A DNA stretch of 54,392 nt from Mesostigma viride. Its lineage: Eukaryota; Streptophyta; Mesostigmatophyceae; Mesostigmatales; Mesostigmataceae. The position numbers were made by a program, and so were the translations under genes. The stretch covers positions 1-54,392 of the forward strand of contig RPFO01000133.1 of NCBI GenBank assembly GCA_009746045.1, written 5' to 3'. Below the pieces are notes generated by a model, which did not search any database, was not told the DNA's origin, and worked only from the letters and a program-made list of their open reading frames with translations. Shown here one piece after another: positions 31,937 through 44,557 of the stretch (within the stretch, counting starts at the first letter, position 1; the number at the start of each line of letters is the position of its first letter).

Positions 31937-32308
31937 ATGGCTGCCACAATGGGCACCGAAACCATGCAATTATGCGGGGGTGGTTGCGGAAACATGACTG
32001 GCTCAGTCCACAAGTGCACATGCGGCAAGTGGATGCATGTTTTTTGTGGCGTCGGCGTGGGAGAAGAAGGTTTTGGACAGAAAATTCTGTGCAAGGAATG
32101 CTGCGGTGATACGAAGGAGCCGCCGCCGACGACACCACCCTCTTCGAGGACACTCACATCAATCCGAAAACCCATTTTCTTCCCCTGGAAAATATTTGGA
32201 GATGGAATAATGGTCAGTTTGACCTCAAATTTGGCACCAAGGTTCCTTATCAGATATCTTATGATGCCATGTGGTCAAAAAATTTTTTGGGAGTTGGCAG
32301 CAAGGTAA
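31937..32308 (+). CDS. second PHD-like zinc-finger gene fragment
   Basis: From the ATG at 31937 the protein has LCGGGCGNMTG, HKCTCGKWMHVFCG and ILCKECCG within its first 60 residues, a full set of Cys/His ligands in PHD-like spacing. A Pro/Thr-rich linker and IRKPIFFPWKIFGDGIM follow. The frame ends at 32308, just inside a tandem array. AAGGTAACA near 32303 could be a splice donor, so this may be the first exon of a longer gene. Layout resembles the zinc-finger gene at 1030-3157, though sequence similarity beyond the ligands is weak. Confidence 0.5.
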   Translation: MAATMGTETMQLCGGGCGNMTGSVHKCTCGKWMHVFCGVGVGEEGFGQKILCKECCGDTKEPPPTTPPSSRTLTSIRKPIFFPWKIFGDGIMVSLTSNLAPRFLIRYLMMPCGQKIFWELAAR

Positions 32309-33075
32309 CATGGTGACATTTGCTAGCAAAAAATACCGTATTTTCAGCACTTTCTGGCATGTATGCATATATAATGACATCAAATGAACTCAGTTGGGCC
32401 TGGAACTTTGCACATGTTCTAAACACATCCCATGCAGCATGCCCACAAAGTTTCAGGCTGGTTGGACGACAAATTGGTGACAAATGCTAGCATAAATACC
32501 CCAAAAATGCAGTTTTTCATGGTTTTTTAAGGGTTTTATCACATGTATGCATACATAATGACACCAAATGAACTCAGTTGGGCCTGGAACTTTGCACATG
32601 TTCTAAACACATCCCATGCAGCATGCCCACAAAGTTTCAGGCTGGTTGGACGACAAATTGGTGACAAATGCTAGCATAAATACCCCCAAAATGCAGTTTT
32701 TCATGGTTTTCCAAGGGTTTTATCACACAAATGCATACATAATGACACCAAATGAGCTCAGTTGGAGCTGGAACTTTGCACATGTTCTAAACACATCCCA
32801 TGCAGCATGCCCACAAAGTTTCAGGCTGGTTGGATGACAAAATGGTGACTGATGCTAGCGACCCCCCCCCCCCCAAAATGCAGTTTTTCATGGTTTTCCA
32901 AGGGTTCCAACACATGGGTGCCTATATCAATGAACTCAGTTAAGCCTAGAACTTTGCACAGCTCATAAAAACATCTATGTTAACTGCCCACAAGAAATTC
33001 AGACTGTTTGCATGACAAATAGGTGACAGATGCTAGCAAACATAGCACAAAAAATGCAGTTCCTAGTAATTGTTT
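32300..33075. repeat. tandem array of a ~180-bp unit, about five copies
   Basis: The landmark TTTGCACATGTTCTAAACAC recurs near 32407, 32591 and 32774, and GGTGAC..ATGCTAGC recurs at spacings of about 165, 184, 184 and 178. The last copy is more diverged. No coding function is apparent. Confidence 0.85.
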
Positions 33076-33280
33076 TTCAAGGGTTTCATCCCATAGTTGC
33101 ATGTCAACCATTGCAGTTTGGGATATATAGTCAGGTTCCCAACAACACATCTAGATGATATATTATGTGATATTGCAGGAAGGCAGACTTAGGGGCACAC
33201 GCCCATGATACAACGTCAACATGTACATCAACAACACACACGTGACTTAGCTAATCTTCATAATAAAAAGCACACCTTCC

Positions 33281-33426
33281 CCACCCACCCACCCACCCAC
33301 CCACCACCCACCCACCCACCCACCCACCCACCCACCCACCCACCCACCCACCCACCCACCCACCCACCCACCCACCCACCCACCCACCCACCCACCCACC
33401 CACCCACCCACCCACCCACCCACCCA
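33281..33426. repeat. CCCA tetranucleotide microsatellite, ~145 bp
   Basis: Nearly perfect CCCA repeats (TGGG on minus) with one short interruption near 33304. They abut the 3' side of the SINE-like sequence to the right. Confidence 0.95.
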
Positions 33427-33606
33427 TATTTGATCAGGCACTCCGCAAAGGTGAAAACCATTTGCGTTCAGTACCGGGCCGCGGAAAACGCGGAAAAACG
33501 CGATCTGCAAATGAATCCGACCGGAATCGAACTGGGGACCTCTCGCACCAATTTTGCTGACTATAGGACGGACGTCTCCGGTTACCATGGCATCGCCAAC
33601 TTACAC
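33427..33606 (-). mobile_element. candidate tRNA-derived SINE with TGGG tail
   Basis: On minus, an A-box-like TGGTAACCGG near 33590 and a B-box AGTTCGATTCC (consensus GGTTCGANNCC) near 33535 are spaced as in RNA polymerase III promoters. A body rich in CCGCG follows, and the TGGG array acts as a possible tail. The body recurs at 36837-36933. The tRNA arms do not pair well, so it is not a functional tRNA. Confidence 0.45.
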
Positions 33607-33785
33607 CTACAGTCATCCGCAAAAGTTCTCCTGTCCGGGGAGTGATGCAAGCCTTTCGGATTTGGTACTAGATAAATCACTCGAGATCTGTGTGTAGGAG
33701 TACTACACACGTGTCTGCACGCGAGACTTGTTCAGTCTCGCACCGTGAGACGGGCTGAACACGGCTGAACCCACCCATATAACCA

Positions 33786-34030
<245 letters not shown>

Positions 34031-34049
34031 TCAAGCACACACACAGTCA

Positions 34050-34815
34050 TGCCTTCCCTCCCTCCCTCCCTCCCTCCCTCCCTCCCTCCCTCCCTCCTCC
34101 CTCCCTCCCTCCCTCCCTCCCTCCCTCCCTCCCTCCCTCCCTCCCTCCCTCCCTCCCTCCCTCCCTCCCTCCCTCCCTCCCTCCCTCCCTCCTCCCTCCT
34201 CCCTCCCTCCCTCCCTCCCTCCCTCCCTCTCCTCCCTCCCTCCCTCCCTCCCTCCCTCCCTCCTCCCTCCCTCCTCCCTCCCTCCCTCCCTCCCTCCCTC
34301 CCTCCCTCCTCCCTCCCTCCCTCCCTCCTCCCTCCCTCCCTCCCTCCTCCTCCTCCCTCCTCCCTCCCTCCCTCCTCCTCCCTCCCTCCCTCCCTCCCTC
34401 CCTCCTCCCTCCCTCCCTCCCTCCCTCCCTCCCTCCCTCCCTCCCTCCCTCCCTCCCTCCCTCCCTCCCTCCCTCCCTCCCTCCCTCCCTCCCTCCCTCC
34501 CTCCCTCCCTCCTCCCTCCCTCCCTCCCTCCCTCCCTCCCTCCCTCCCTCGCTCCCTCCCTCCCTCCCTCGCTCCCTCCCTCCCTCCCTTCCTCCCTCCC
34601 ACCCTCCCTCGCTCCCTCCCTCCCTCCCTCCCTCCCTCCCTCCCTCCCTCCCTCCCTCCCTCTCCCTCCCTCCCTCCCTCCCTCCCTCCCTCCTCCCTCC
34701 CTCCTCCCTCCCTCCCTCCTCCCTCCCTCCCTCCCTCCCTCCCTCCCTCCCTCCCTCCCTCCCTCCCTCCCTCCCTCCCTCCCTCCCTCCCTCCCTCCCT
34801 CCCTCCCTCCCTCCC
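34050..34815. repeat. CCCT homopyrimidine array, ~765 bp
   Basis: TCCC repeats with occasional trinucleotide CCT phase slips. Plus is almost all pyrimidine and minus all purine. It is followed by CATC/CATT-type repeats to about 34865. Confidence 0.95.
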
Positions 34816-35779
34816 CCCATCATTCATCCATCCGTTCATTCATGCATGCATCCACTCGTTCATTAACATGCCTCCGTCGGTCAGGGGTTCAAAATGATGC
34901 AACAGACACCAGAAAAGGGAGAAGGAGCCGCCTCCCCAACGTGCCGCCCGGCGACGGCAGCGATGGGCCCAGGGGGGTAACTGCGCGCTTTGTCTTGTTC
35001 GCCGGGGTGCGCCGGCGGGGTGCGGGCACTGTCGCGTTTTATTTTGCCCGCCCGCCCCAGTCCTTGTCGCAGTGCCTCCTCAGGCCATGGCGGCAGGGTA
35101 AGATTTCTTTTCGCCCGTCGACGGACGCTTAAACCACTAGAATACGCCGGTTAATGACGATAAAAAAGCGGGTTACAACGATAGAAACCAGTAGATGTTG
35201 GTTCTCCCGCACCCCGGGCACACCTAAGACATCGCCAGCTAGCCCCGCCCGCAGTTCATGCAGCGGACAATGTTTACCCCCCAAGGGAAGTCATAAATCT
35301 GCAAGAAATGGCGTAAAAGCGAATAAATCCACGACATGCATGGTTGCCCCTGTCGGCGCTCCTATAAATCTGACTTTTTCGGAAAAATTGCGTGCAACAT
35401 GGAAACGCAAAATTAAGGGAATTCCAACATTAAATTTCTTCGAAATGATATAAGGAATCGTTCGAAAGTGTGCCCTCCCACCAGAAGCGTCTTAATCTAC
35501 TCTGGAGGTTACCTTGAAAACACACGGGTAGCTGTGCGCGGCGTGCGAAACTGGCCACTGCTGCGTGTTTGCCCTCGCACCCTCCAAAAAACGAACTGCT
35601 TTCGAACGTTTTTTTTCAGAATAAATTTCCTTACGTGAATGCCGATCGAACAAGCGAAATCCGGTACAAAATGGCTTCGTAATTCCTGCACAGTAAATTT
35701 TCACGCCACCATAGCCTTCGCAATGAAATTTGCACTCAACATCTCCCGCGCGCACCGAATTTCGTCAATTTCACCCCGG
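34816..35779. other. no recognised gene
   Basis: After a short CATT/CATC tail the sequence is mixed. An open frame at 35154-35453 gives a basic 99-residue peptide (ending KIKGIPTLNFFEMI) with no recognisable domain. Confidence 0.35.
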
Positions 35780-36633
35780 ATTTGCCGCGGACACTTTGGC
35801 GCGGCGTCGGATTGATGTGCTGGGCACGTGCAGACATGGCTTGACTGCCATGGCTATCGAGGCCCGTGCAGTGGCGCTTGAGGTCAGCAAGAAGACAGAG
35901 GCCCCGGCGGTTGGGCTCACCCACTCACCGCCGCCCCTCTATCTCCTCGACGGCTCTCAAGTCCTGTATGGGGACCGGGTCAAGCTGCTGGGCAGCCTGC
36001 TCCCCAGCTGCGAGGTTGATGTGGACCATCGCATCTCCCTCGCCTGGCACGCTTTACGCCAGTACCGGGCCCTGTGGCGCAAGCCCCTGGGCAAGATCGA
36101 GAAACAGGACCTGTTCAAGGTCCTTGTCCTTCCTGTTCTCACGTATGGGGCCGAGACGTGTCCGGACCCTCACCGCCGACCTGGCCCGCAAGCTGGACGG
36201 CGCGGTCACCAACATGCTGCGTTCCATTTTCAAAGTAGGATATGCTGCTCATGTCCGCAACTGATGAGGACCTGTACCAGGGCGTGCCATATATCACCAG
36301 CACCATTAAGCAGCGACGCCTGCAGCTAGTAGGGCACCTAGCTCGCACCAACCAGGTAGACACCTCACGTGGCCCCACGCAGGACTGCGACCAGCTCAGC
36401 CTGGCCGGCACCCCCTGACGTGGGCTGGGCCCAGTGATGTTAGACGCCGCAAGGCTCGCACCTTCAAAGAACAGCTAGTAGAGGACATAGGGGGCCTAGG
36501 CCTCTCCGTGATTTGGAAGAAGATGATGGACAAGGCCAAGTGGGCCCAGGTCATAGAGCACAACGAGCCCCCCCCAGTGGGGAAGCGCCCGCGTGTGCAA
36601 ACCCGTGGGAGACACGCCAGACAGCTCCCCTAG
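35780..36633 (+). pseudogene. 3' end of a LINE ORF2 (RT C-terminal region)
   Basis: The frame shows VKLLGSLLPSCEVDVDHRIS, LAWHALRQYRALWRKPLGKI and LFKVLVLPVLTYGAETC. In the next frame it continues LTADLARKLDGAVTNMLRSI, then IKQRRLQLVGHLART and, after another shift, WAQVIEHNEPPPVGKRPRV. This is the usual sequence after the RT palm of many LINEs (YLG..L, then LP.L.YG.ETW.L, then R.LR..GH..R). Frame changes fall near 36150 and 36415. The 5' part of the element is missing. Confidence 0.75.
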
Positions 36634-36800
36634 GACCACGTGATGCTGTATAGATAGATGTAGTTGCTGTTAGATAGATGTCGTAGGTAGCTGATGTAGA
36701 TAGCTTAGACCGGTAGGACTGTTTGCACCCACCCATCCATCCGTGACTCCCCAACGGGAGCACGAGTCTAATTAATTAATTAATTAATTAATTAATTAAT
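36634..36800 (+). repeat. LINE 3' UTR with hairpin and TAAT tail
   Basis: GATAGATGTAGTTGCTGTTA repeats precede GACTCCCCAACGGGAGCACG (stem CTCCC/GGGAG on the complementary strand) and a run of about eight TAAT units. The same terminal block ends the minus-strand copy at 10399-10460. Confidence 0.65.
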
Positions 36801-36836
36801 GTTTCACTCAATAGTGCAGTAGCCTGTCCAGATATT

Positions 36837-36933
36837 CTGATCAGGCACTCCGCAAAGGTGAAAACCTTTGCGTTCAGTGACGGGCCGCGGAAAACGCGGA
36901 AAACGCGATCTGCAAATGAATCCGACCGGAATG
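36837..36933 (-). repeat. truncated copy of the SINE-like body
   Basis: Matches 33431-33529 almost base for base (for example GATCAGGCACTCCGCAAAGG). It stops within the B-box region, as expected for 5' truncation. Confidence 0.7.
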
Positions 36934-37670
36934 TCCAGATATGTATGTGCTGTCCATTGAGACTATGGCCAGTGGTGCATATGGCGGGCCAGGGCCGGCT
37001 TGCGTGTCGGTCAATCAATTTTGGTTAAGAGTCATGGATTGAAGCATATATGGGGCTCATGCATGTATGGTCTGGTTGTCTCCTTGATAGATGGGGCTCA
37101 TGCAGGCACAAAGACAAGTTGTCTCACAAATTAAATTTAACAAAAACTTTCATCTCATAGGGGGGGCCCACAATCAATCTACAATACCCATGCCAAATTT
37201 TATTACTTGAGGAGACGCCATTTCAACAAATACATGACAATTGATGCTCATTGTGAATGCGTTTCCACATGAAATCATTACCATTTCATGCAATTTGGTC
37301 ACTAGTGCGCTTTCCGCGTGCACTTTTCATTACTAGATTGCTTAAATTTATTAAAATTTATTAAAATTTATTAACATTTATTAAAATTTATTCAAGTCGG
37401 GGTAAAATTGGCTGTTTTTGTCATAGTGTCATGCACTCGGAGGGTAAGCAAGTGAGACAAGTTGTAGATTATTTACAATTGCACAACCCTCTCCACGACC
37501 CCGCTAGTTCTATTTATAGAACGAATTATAATTATTGCCAAAATTGTGCACAAGCCTGTGCACAACCCAACCAGTAATTCCCACTTGAACTTTGAATATT
37601 CAAGTGAATGCTCTGGAGACAGATGTACAGATCGATGTTTACAAATGTACACGAGTTCAGATCAAGCTAT
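36934..37670. other. AT-rich flank without a recognised gene
   Basis: It contains an AAATTTATTA tandem near 37345-37392. It lies downstream of the stop codon of the minus-strand gene and may include its 3' UTR. Confidence 0.4.
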
Positions 37671-38487
37671 CTAACTACCTACTAACAGGCGTTTCTTTAC
37701 AGGTGCCCGTCCGCTGGGCTTCTTTACACCCCCCTCCCGCACATCTGCGCCAGCCTTCCCTTGAGGTTTTCGTTTGCCCTGCCCTGCGGCTTGGTCTCCC
37801 CCCTTCTCTTGGAGTCGTGGGGAAGATCTGGTCGCTGGGGAAGATCTGGTCGCCAGGAACCCCTTGTCCATCCACCACTCCAAATACGTTCCCTCAGGTG
37901 GCTTGAAACAGTTCCGCATCTCGTCTTGTTGTACCTTGAAAATTATGTTGGGCATCGTCCCCTGCTCCCCATTAATCCAGATTCCCTTTTCGTCACACCC
38001 TTCTGCCCAAAATTTAACGTACCACACGCCCGTTTTATCCACCTTTCGAACGACTCCATGCACCAGGAACGTGTCGACGTGGAAATCAGGCATGTGTGCC
38101 AGCTTCATTGGGTCTGCATTGAGTTTAGCCACCGAATCAGCAGCCCACGTGGGCTTCCACAACGTATCAAGGCGCTGGGATTGGTTCTTCCGATACTGGC
38201 AAAATTCACCGCCGTGCTTGCACAATACCGAAACCGGACATCCAACAGGCGAGCGGGGCACGACCCGTTTCCCCCCCCCACACCTTCCAGATTCTCCATC
38301 CACGGCTGCCAACTTGGTGGTGGCACTTTCTTGTCTAGTGGCTTGGGCTGGGTTGCGGTAACTGTGACACGTCTTTGTGGCGCTTCCTCAGGTTCCGATT
38401 CTTCCGATTCTTCCGAATCTTCCTCAAACCCTTTGGGTGGGCCGCCATGCGCGTCATCCTTTGGCGGCTCCTCTTCAGACTCGTCAC
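37671..38487 (-). CDS. exon 5: acidic start and C-terminal domain
   Basis: It begins DESEEEPPKDDAHGGPPKGF, passes PPSWQPWMENLEG, and after a C9 run (38271-38279) continues CPVSVLCKHGGEFCQYRKNQ, VDTFLVHGVVRKVDKTGVWY and YLEWWMDKG. It ends in a basic tail at the stop codon at 37671. The V.G.V.KVD..G.WYVKFW stretch suggests a small beta-barrel, but no named domain could be assigned. Confidence 0.55.
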
Positions 38488-41400
38488 CTGTGTGTGAGAC
38501 AAGCAATGACGAGCGGCGCAATTAGTTATCATTACAATCGCAAATCAAACTTGGGAATATGCAAACATCATAATTTAACCGACCATATTCACTCAGATTA
38601 ACTTACCCTTTGACAGATGACTAGCCGTTGCTCTTGATCGAACGTGCCCGCCAGGCGAAAGGAGCTTTTTGCAGTAGTCGACGGCACGCCCCAACATCCC
38701 CCCCCCGACGCCCCCGAATTCCCCTTCGAGCCTCCCTCCCCTCCCCCCCCTCCTTCCCCCCTTCCCCCGATGCGCCGGTCGACCCGCCCCCCTCTCCGCC
38801 CTTCCCCCCTTCCCCCGATGCGCCGGTTGACCCGCCCCCCTCTCCACCCTTCTCTCCCCCCCCTCTCCGCCCTTGGACCCGCCCCCCTCTCCGCCCTTTG
38901 ACCCGCCCCCCTCTCCACCCTTTGACCCGCCCCCCTCTCCGCCCTTCGACCCGCCCCCCTCTCCGCCCTTCGACCCCCTCCCCTCTCCGCCCTTCTCTCC
39001 GCCCCCCTCTCCGTCCTTCGACCCCCTCCCCTCTCCGCCCTTCGACCCGCCCCCCTCTCCGTCCTTCGACCCGCCCCCCTCTCCGCCCTTCGACCCCCCC
39101 CCTCTCCGCCCTTCGACCCGCCCCCCTCTCCGTCCTTCGACCCCCCCCCTCTCCGCCCTTCGACCCGCCCCCCTCTCCGCCCTTCGAACCCCCCCCTCTC
39201 CGTCCGACCCGCCCCCCTTATCACCACCCTCATTCCCGCCCCCCTCATCATCGCCGGCACCATCATCACCAACCTCCTCCCCATCATCACCCCCATGTGA
39301 CCCGACATCCTCATCATCCCCCATTGAGACGTCTTCGGCCGAGGGGGTCTCCGAGGCGGCGCGCTTCCGGCGTTTCTTTTTGGTGCCAGCGCCTGCCGTC
39401 TCCAGCGGACGCTTCTGGGCTGCACCCGCAATTTCCTTGCCCGAACGGCCGTTGGGATTGGAAATATCCTCCCCCTCAGGCCGCTTCCCAAGTACCTTCA
39501 GAAGGACCTTAAACCCATCCACCTGCTCCTTTGACCCAATGAAGATCACGGGTGGGTTGAAGAATCCCGTAAAATCGCCTAGGTACGACGACCAGGCGTC
39601 CTTCACACCATTGAAATCTCCACAATCCTTCGCCGCCTTCCAGTCCCTTTTCTCCACCCACGCACCCGTTCGACCCTTCAACAATTCCTCATCATTCCAC
39701 AGCTTCGCGTGGTGTTCCAAATTCAGCAGCCATATCCCATTCTTGATATCCGGCTGGTTCACCCCCCCTTCCTCTTCACAACAAATTCGAACCCCTCCAT
39801 TGCATTAAGTACCACTTGAGCCAACCGTGTCGGCCCATCGCTTTTCTCCCACGCGAAAGTCTTCATCATGAACTCACAGGTCGTGTCCCCGTCAGACCCG
39901 TAAACTTTCTTAGAAATCCACGGGCCCTGCTGCTCGATTTCGGATGCCAGCTCCTCCGACCCAAACTTCCGCGGGGGTTCCCGCTTCTCCCCCACCTTTT
40001 TTTGGCGACCCGACTGGACGTCCTCTGCCTCCGCATGTTCGGCTTGGCCTTCCTCCGGCACAGCCCCCGTCACCGCCACAGCCCCCGCCACAGGCTGTAC
40101 GGGTTGGGGCACCACAGCCTGTTCGGTTGGGGGTTCGGGCGCAATCAGGACCCACCATTTCGTTTCCTCCTTGTGGGTCGTCCAAAAATTCGTCCTCTCC
40201 AGCAGTGCAAGTGGGAAGGTGGAATCGTCCCTCCCCGTTGGCCTGATAACCGCCCTTAGTCTCTTGGCAGCTACAGCGACCGTATCGGCCACCCTCTCAA
40301 GGGCGCTGTCGGCTTCCGAAGGCTGCATCGGCAACCAGCCGAGGTGGCGTGGTTCGGGGTATTTCCCCAAATCGCGGTTGTAGATCAGGAAAAGCTGGAC
40401 AATCACCTCGCAGAAGATCTTGGCCATGTATGTCAGGTCATACAAGCACTGAGGAGGAACGTGTTTGGCCTTCACGGTTGCCATGATAGACGGCCAGAAT
40501 CGAAAGCGGGCTAGACTCCTCCACCCTTCCTGTTTGATCCCCCCCCCTTCCTCATCACCCTTCCCTCCCCGTCCAGCTTGTCCGCTGCCACGATGTCCAG
40601 AAACTCTGCAAGCTCCTTGGCCACCTTGTCCTCAATCGGCATTCCACATCTACTGTCGTCGTTCGGAGCGACCGTTTCATCCTTCACAGCCGAGATGAAG
40701 TCGTAGACTTGGGTTTTCTCCGATTCGGACAAACCACCCTCGTTCAATCGCCCTCCAACCCGCTCCTCACCACCCTCCTCCCCCTCCCCGTCCTTCCTTG
40801 CCTTCTCAGTGCTGCTTGAAACCCCATGAATCAAATTCCATATTTCTTTCTGGTCCTGAAGGGGCACCTCCGGCTTATCCCAGGATTCCTCCATGTGCGT
40901 CTTGAAATAGTTGTGCACTTCCAGCAGCGCCGTCCCCCTCGACTTTTTGGAAACGGCCTCGTCTTCTGCATTCAGCCCCCCTCCGATCAGGGCAACCCTC
41001 CGATGCGCCTCTCTCCCCTGCATGCATGAAATGTGAATCAGTGTTTGAGACAAAAAACGGTCATACAACACACGACATGACATTTTGTCCTTACACTTTG
41101 GAAGATCGGCCGTTCCCGAACAAAAATCACACCCTAATTTCCAGTTTCCAACGGCCGTTGGCGCAAGAAAAATCACACCCTAATTTCCAGGTTCCAACGG
41201 CCGTTGGCGCAAGAAAAATCACACCCTAATTTCCAGGTTCCAACGGCCGTTGGCGCAAGAAAAATCACACCCTAATTTCCAGGTTCCAACGGCCGTTGGC
41301 GCAAGAAAAATCACACCCTAATTTCCAGGCTCCAACGGCCGTTGGCGCAAGAAAAATGTCGACCGAATTTCCAGGTTCCAACGGCCGTTGGCGCAAGAAA

Positions 41401-44400
41401 AATATCAACCAAATTTCCAGGTTCCAACGGCCGTTGGCGCAGGAAAAATGACACCCTAATTTCCAGGTTCCAACGGCCGTTGGCGCAAGAAAAATCACAC
41501 ACTAATTTCCAGGTTCCAACGGCCGTTGGCGCAAGAAAAATCACACCCTAATTTCCAGGTTCCAACGGCCGTTGGCGCAAGAAAAATAACATCTAGTGCC
41601 TAAAACGTTCCCACACCCGATCCGTTATATTTACCTTTTGCGTCCGCATGTCCTTCATGGGCGGGATCAGTGCTTCCCCCTCCACCTCCCAGCCCTTGAG
41701 CACGTCCAGATTGGTGTACTTGAACTTCTCCGCGTCCCTCACCAACCCCCTCCACAAATCAAACGCCTCGTCGGTTGTCTCCACGAACTTGCCCTTTTGT
41801 TTACCCGCAATCTCGCCAGCTATCGCAGTACTCACTTGCTCGTCAGAGCCCTCGAAAATCACGGACTTCAACATCTGTGTGTAGTGGTTGCCGTCCAGCA
41901 CGGCAAACTGCACAAACACGCAAGGCGTCTGGTCTCGAAATTTACCCTTAAGGCCGGCATGGTCCGAGATGTTCAAGCTCCCCAGCGCGGATTTCGTCAG
42001 GTCAACTACTGCCTCACGCTCAGATTCATTTGACCACTCGGACGGATCCAACTCCATGGTGATCAACTCGTCTGAGCAAGCGGCCGCCATGTCCTTCAGG
42101 GAGTCCGTCCGGAGAATGGACATGGCTTCCTCGGCCGTTGGCGAACGATAGTATCCGAACCTCTGCACGGCACGGTCACTGTCGTCCCCCGTCAGTATTT
42201 TAATGTGGTAAGGAACCTTTTCACTCCTCTGCACCCATAAATTGTAGAGACCTGGATCACGGTCTGCCAGCACCTGCCACGCAAACCGGAAGATCGGCAC
42301 GGCACATTTTGCTTTTGTCAGACTTGTGCCGGCCCCCACGAACCACGGCGCGAGCCCCCTACAATTCCGCACCGTCACCGTCCGGTGCCGCATGAGTTCC
42401 GGGAGTTGGCACAAGTTCTCCGTGGGGGCCCGTACTTGAGTCGCAATCGCGGACCCCCCCACGATGTCGACATCGTCTGGAACTAGGCGTATCTTCTGCC
42501 GCAGATGAAACGCCGCCTGTATGGTGTCAGTTAGATTCTTGTCGTGCACTTGAGAGGACGGCGCTGGCTCCCAGGAGTCCAAAATGCTGGGCTTCGCATT
42601 TCCAGCACGTGTCGTCAGCAGCCCCTTCCTCTCAAAGGTCTTCACAATAACCGACCATAAGTCGGTGCCCGGTGCTCGTTGGCGCCAGTCCTCAAAAAAT
42701 GTTGTGAGATGCGCCACCGCACAGTTATGTTCAATCTTGTAAGCCCACTTCTCCCGCTCTTCCTCCGTTCTCGGCCTGGACGGACGCCCCTGATCACATG
42801 CAAAAAACATACAGATAGCCGGAAGGTCAGTACTATGTTCCAACGGCCGTCGCCGGAAAAATAACACCCTAATTTCCAGGTTTCAACGGCCGTTGGCGCA
42901 TGAAAATCACACCCTAATTTCCAGGTTCCAACGGCCGTTGGCGCATGAAAATCACACCCTAATTTACAGGTTCCAACGGCCGTTGGCGCATGAAAATCAC
43001 ACCCTAATTTACAGGTTCCAACGGCCGTTGGCGCATGAAAATCACACCCTAATTTCCAGGTTCCAACGGCCGTTGGCGACAGAAAAATCACACCCTAATT
43101 TCCAGGTTCCAACGGCCGTTGGCGCGAGAAAAATGACACCCTATTTTCCAGGTTCCAACGGCCGTTGGCGCGAGAAAAATCACACCCTATTTTCCAGGTT
43201 CCAACGGCCGTTGGCGCATGAAAATCACACCCTAATTTCCAGTTTCCAACGGCCGTTGGCGCGAGAAAAATGACACCTTCATTTCCAGGTTCCAACGGCC
43301 GTTGGCGACAGAAAAATAACACCCTAATTTCCAGGTTCCAACGGCCGTTGGCGCATGAAAATCACACCCTAATTTTAAGGTTCCGACGGCCGTTGGCGCA
43401 TGAAAATCACACCCTAATTTACGGGTTCCAACGGCCGTTGGCGCATGAAAATCACACCCTAATTTCAAGGTTCCGACGGCCGTTGGGCAAAAAAAAAATA
43501 ACACCCTAATTTCCAAATTGCAACGGCCGTTGGCGCAAGAAAATCAAGCAAGAAAAGGACAAGGACAAGGACAAGGACAAGGACAAGGACAAGGACAAGG
43601 ACAAGGACAAGGACAAGGACAAGGACGAGGACAAGGACAAGGACAAGGACAAGGACGAGGACAAGGACAAGGACAAGGGCAAGGACAAGGACAAGGACAA
43701 GGACAAGGACAAGGACAAGGACAAGGACAAGGACAAGGACAAGGACAAGGACAAGGACAAGGACAAGGACAAGGACAAGGACAAGGACAAGGACAAGGAC
43801 AAGGACAAGGACAAGGACAAGGGCAAGGGCAAGGACAAGGACAAGGACAAGGACAAGGACAAGGACAAGGACAAGGACAAGGACAAGGACAAGGACAAGG
43901 ACAAGGACAAGGACAAGGACAAGGACAAGGACGAGGACGAGGACAAGGACAAGGACAAGGACAAGGACAAGGACGAGGACGAGGACGAGGACAAGCACAA
44001 GGACAAGGACAAGGACAAGGACGAGGACAAGGACGAGGATAAGGACAAGGACAAGGACAAGGACAAGGACAAGGACAAGGACAAGGACAAGGACAAGGAC
44101 AAGGACAAGGACAAGGACAAGGACAAGGACAAGGACAAGGACAAGGACAAGGAAAAGGACAAGGACAAGGACAAGGACAAGGACAAGGACGAGGACAAGG
44201 ACGAGGACAAGCACAAGGACAAGGACAAGGACAAGGACAAGGACAAGGACAACGTGCTGGCACAAGGACAAGGACAAGGACAAGGACAAGGACAAGGACA
44301 AGGACAAGGACAAGGACAAGGACAAGGACAAGGACAAGGACAAGGACAAGGACAAGGACAAGGACGAGGACAAGGACAAGGACAATGACAATGACAAGGA

Positions 44401-44526
44401 CAAGGACAAGGACAAGGACAAGGACAAGGACAAGGACAAGGACAAGGACAAGGACAAGGACAAGGACAAGGACAAGGACAAGGACAAGGACAAGGACAAG
44501 GACAAGGACAAGGCCAACGACAAGGC

Positions 44527-44557
<31 letters not shown>

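Noticed and set aside
33530-33606. Functional tRNA gene on minus
   Set aside because: A and B boxes are recognisable, but acceptor and T stems do not pair; a SINE head is more likely.
41128-43553. CRISPR-like regular repeat array
   Set aside because: Units are contiguous without unique spacers, lie in introns of a eukaryotic gene and have no cas genes nearby.
41128-43553. Telomere-like CCCTAA within each minisatellite unit
   Set aside because: The hexamer occurs once per 46-bp unit and is never tandem, so it is not an interstitial telomere.
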